Source: Saprospiraceae bacterium (lineage in GTDB: Bacteria; Bacteroidota; Bacteroidia; Chitinophagales; Saprospiraceae). From it: DNA of 17,298 bases. The stretch lies in contig JABWAJ010000044.1 in assembly GCA_013361075.1 (NCBI GenBank), positions 1-17,298 on the forward strand, given 5' to 3'. The notes under the pieces were generated by a model. It ran no database searches, was not told the DNA's origin, and was given only the letters and a program-made list of their open reading frames with translations. Both the position numbers and the translations under genes were made by a program. Below are positions 15,345-17,298 of the stretch, one piece after another. Numbering within the stretch: the first letter of the stretch is position 1; every line of letters begins with the position of its first letter.

Positions 15345-16898
15345 TTAACCGGCTGTCTGCCGTTTCAAAAACTTGGCCTGCACAATCGCCTGCACGGAGC
15401 GGTTTTCAATTTTGCTTTCCAACCAGGAAATGATGTCGAGATAAAGGAAAGGCCGGCGTTCGTAAGGTTCCCGCTCGATGCGAACCAACTTTTCCTTCAG
15501 AGAGACGAACTCCTGCTTCATTTCGCTTGCTCTCATTCGGGGCGTGCGGCGCAGGAAACGAAAAATTTCTTTTTGCACCTCGTGCAGGTCTTCCATTTTC
15601 AGGAGGAACCGGTAAACAGACTTGATCTGGTATTCCACCAGTTGGGCATTTCCGAGTTCGAAATGCGCAATGAGGTTTAATATTCGTGCAAAACACTGGA
15701 TGTCTTCACGGTAATCCGGATTCTTTTGGTTGATGATCAGATTCAGGTAGTGGATGGCATTTTTAAAATCTCCGCTTCCAAAATACAAACAGGCAATGCG
15801 GTAGTAAAAAACAAGGATCCGGTGGTGGTCCCAGTTGTATTCGTCTTCGTCAATGATGTGCATCAGGCCGGGAACAATGGCTAATCCATCACTAAAGGTT
15901 CCCTCCATAAAATGCTTCTGAATGATGTGAATGTAGTTAAACAGGTGATAGGTACCTTCAATGTTTTTTTGTTCCGAAATATCCTGGGTAGCCGGAAAAG
16001 CATGCAGTTCCTGTAAAACTTCCACAAAACGGCTGTAGTGCAGCATGTTGAATAAGCTGGTGAGCAGGTTGTGCAAGCCCTTGAGGTATAAAGACGGATT
16101 GATCAGCTTCATTTCAGGGTTGGAATCAAAAAGATCAATCCACTTTTGCGAATAGCGGTAGCCGTAGGTAAACTCCTGTGTAGTATGATGGTACCAGGTA
16201 AATGCCTGGCAGTAATAAATTTTACCCCAGAAGTCCAGATCCTGATAGTTGGTTTGTGGCAGGTTGGAATGAAAAAACTCGCGCACCAGCCGGTAATCCT
16301 TTTCGCTTCGTACGTAGCCGACTTTCAGATACAGACCGTAGAGTTGTAAAGCCAGGTTGGAAAAGCGGTTGGTTTGCATCAAAATGGTGGTGAGGCGGTT
16401 GGTTTGAGTAGTCAGTTCCTCTGCCCTTCCCTCTATGCTGCGGGTGATGTATTGTGATTCAATCAGTTTCTCAAATTCCACAATTTCCATTGCCTGCACA
16501 TGAAATTTACCTTTCATGGCCCGGCTCTTCACCTTGTCGAGCATGTCCAGTGCCTGTCGGTAAAGCCCCTTGTTGTACAAAACCCGGGCGCAATCAATCA
16601 TCTCCCGAATTTGGATGTCTTCGTTGTAATTTTTGTTCAGCAAACGCAAACTTGTCAGCAACTGCTTGTATAAGTGAGCTTTAAGGTTAGAAAGCTGGCT
16701 TTTTTTAATGGCAGGTATGCGCCGGATGATCAACTCCTCATCGTAATCTTTGTGCCGTTCCAGAAAATCAAACAACTGCAAAAAAAGGATGTCATCGGAC
16801 GACTGGTTGCGCCCGACAAAAAGCCGGAAATGCCTTTTCTCCGCCCTGCTCAAGGAGCGGATCAACTGAATCAAATCGTCTGTTTTCTGTTTAGGCAT
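15345..16898 (-). CDS. Conserved Bacteroidota hypothetical protein, TPR-like helical
   Basis: I recognise this only as a lineage-typical protein without a named function. It has 517 residues, no signal peptide and no membrane segment, and appears almost entirely helical. It opens with 'DDLIQLIRSLSRAEKRHFR', a recurring start in such Bacteroidota proteins. The middle has paired-helix segments rich in aromatic residues ('LYNKGLYRQALDMLDKV' near residues 107-123, 'ACLYFGSGDFKNAIHYLNLI' near 372-391) that look like degenerate tetratricopeptide repeats, suggesting a protein-protein interaction scaffold. No enzymatic motif is visible. It is divergent from leuA across a 173-nt region that contains a 12-bp palindrome, and its 3' end nearly touches the receptor gene. 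Confidence 0.8.
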   Translation of the reverse strand: MPKQKTDDLIQLIRSLSRAEKRHFRLFVGRNQSSDDILFLQLFDFLERHKDYDEELIIRRIPAIKKSQLSNLKAHLYKQLLTSLRLLNKNYNEDIQIREMIDCARVLYNKGLYRQALDMLDKVKSRAMKGKFHVQAMEIVEFEKLIESQYITRSIEGRAEELTTQTNRLTTILMQTNRFSNLALQLYGLYLKVGYVRSEKDYRLVREFFHSNLPQTNYQDLDFWGKIYYCQAFTWYHHTTQEFTYGYRYSQKWIDLFDSNPEMKLINPSLYLKGLHNLLTSLFNMLHYSRFVEVLQELHAFPATQDISEQKNIEGTYHLFNYIHIIQKHFMEGTFSDGLAIVPGLMHIIDEDEYNWDHHRILVFYYRIACLYFGSGDFKNAIHYLNLIINQKNPDYREDIQCFARILNLIAHFELGNAQLVEYQIKSVYRFLLKMEDLHEVQKEIFRFLRRTPRMRASEMKQEFVSLKEKLVRIEREPYERRPFLYLDIISWLESKIENRSVQAIVQAKFLKRQTAG

Positions 16899-16927
16899 TG
16901 TAGTTATGTATTATACAAAAGGTTAAA

Positions 16928-16939
16928 AAACAATTGTTT
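16928..16939. promoter_or_regulatory. Perfect 12-bp palindrome, possible operator
   Basis: AAACAATTGTTT at 16928-16939 is its own reverse complement. It lies 29 nt upstream of the start of the minus-strand hypothetical gene and about 130 nt upstream of leuA. The position suits a dimeric regulator acting on the hypothetical gene, but AT-rich palindromes also arise by chance. Confidence 0.25.
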
Positions 16940-16986
16940 ACAAACAAAACCCTTCCATGCAGGCTTGTACTAAATGGCATTTTTGA

Positions 16987-17018
16987 TTTCAGGAGCCATA
17001 AACACGAACTTAATTTTG
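16987..17018 (+). promoter_or_regulatory. Bacteroidota-type promoter for leuA
   Basis: TAATTTTG at 17011-17018 fits the -7 consensus TAnnTTTG exactly. A TTTC at 16987-16990 lies 20 nt upstream, an acceptable spacing for a degenerate TTTG -33 box. Transcription would begin near 17024, giving a leader of about 48 nt before ATG 17072. An 8-bp palindrome (TGCATGCA, 17034-17041) lies within that leader. I see no leader peptide rich in leucine codons and no long attenuator stem. Confidence 0.45.
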
Positions 17019-17071
17019 ATCGTTGTTTACCGCTGCATGCAAACTTAGTAACGTATTCCAAACATCAAGCT

Positions 17072-17298
17072 ATGGCTGATACCCAAATTTTTATCTTTGA
17101 CACGACGCTCCGCGACGGAGAGCAGGTCCCGGGATGTAAACTGAACTCGGATCAGAAAATTGAGATTGCCCGCCAACTCGAAAAATTAGGCGTCGATGTA
17201 ATAGAAGCGGGCTTTCCAGTATCGAGTCCGGGAGACTTCCAGTCTGTTTCAGCCATTTGCCAGGCAGTAACCGAGCCTGTTGTTTGCGGGCTTTCCAG
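17072..17298 (+). CDS. leuA: 2-isopropylmalate synthase, N-terminal part (cut by window end)
   Basis: The first 75 residues are present. Residues 8-21 (IFDTTLRDGEQVPG) carry the invariant substrate/metal-binding R14-D15 and the E17 of the DRE-TIM metallolyase family, and 'IEAGFPVSSPGDF' follows as expected for the second beta/alpha unit. 'EQVPG' in place of the more common 'EQSPG' is a variant I associate with Bacteroidota LeuA. The enzyme condenses acetyl-CoA with 2-oxoisovalerate, the first committed step of leucine synthesis. Homocitrate and citramalate synthases share the motif, but the adjacent residues fit LeuA best. The stop, the C-terminal regulatory domain and any downstream leu genes lie beyond the window. 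Confidence 0.88.
   Translation, partial: MADTQIFIFDTTLRDGEQVPGCKLNSDQKIEIARQLEKLGVDVIEAGFPVSSPGDFQSVSAICQAVTEPVVCGLS

Noticed and set aside
1..17298. CRISPR arrays, tRNA or rRNA genes, complete insertion sequences
   Set aside because: Reading both strands I saw no evenly spaced direct repeats, no cloverleaf-like segment, no rRNA-like sequence and no transposase with terminal inverted repeats; the gaps between genes are too short for most of these.

Overview
The window looks like a chromosomal segment from a member of Bacteroidota. Three large secreted proteins end in type IX secretion system (T9SS) type A sorting domains, signal peptides end in an 'FGQ' cleavage region, there is a TonB receptor with a carboxypeptidase-regulatory-like N-terminal domain and a DUF4296 lipoprotein, and two genes are preceded by TAnnTTTG promoter elements. 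A Saprospiria-like environmental organism is my best guess, by family resemblance only.

Layout. Positions 1-411 hold the N-terminal part of a tyrosine-recombinase-type integrase with foreign-looking codon use. It stops abruptly where an unrelated frame begins: the C-terminal half of an SBBP/beta-propeller-like T9SS protein (about 411-1292). A full-length paralogue (1301-2971) follows 8 nt later, then a 1,523-residue multidomain protein (2940-7511) with three lamin-tail domains, a CotH-type kinase domain, a beta-helix and a T9SS tail. These three genes are packed like an operon for exported, probably cell-surface or matrix proteins. A 275-nt convergent intergenic region with two inverted repeats and a possible gene remnant separates them from a minus-strand AddB-like PD-(D/E)XK nuclease (7787-10486).

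Divergent from the nuclease is a TRIC-family cation channel (10574-11173), convergent with a minus-strand pair: a DUF4296 lipoprotein and a SixA-like histidine phosphatase. A short-chain dehydrogenase (12123-12914) and a TonB-dependent outer-membrane receptor (13072-15333) follow on the plus strand. A minus-strand 517-residue helical protein of unknown function (15345-16898) is divergent from the start of leuA (17072 to the window end), with a good Bacteroidota promoter candidate between them.

I found no rRNA, tRNA, CRISPR array or complete mobile element. Apart from the exported-protein cluster the genes are mostly ordinary housekeeping or envelope genes. The most notable points are the integrase/T9SS junction at the left edge and the CotH/LTD/beta-helix protein with its two propeller-like partners.
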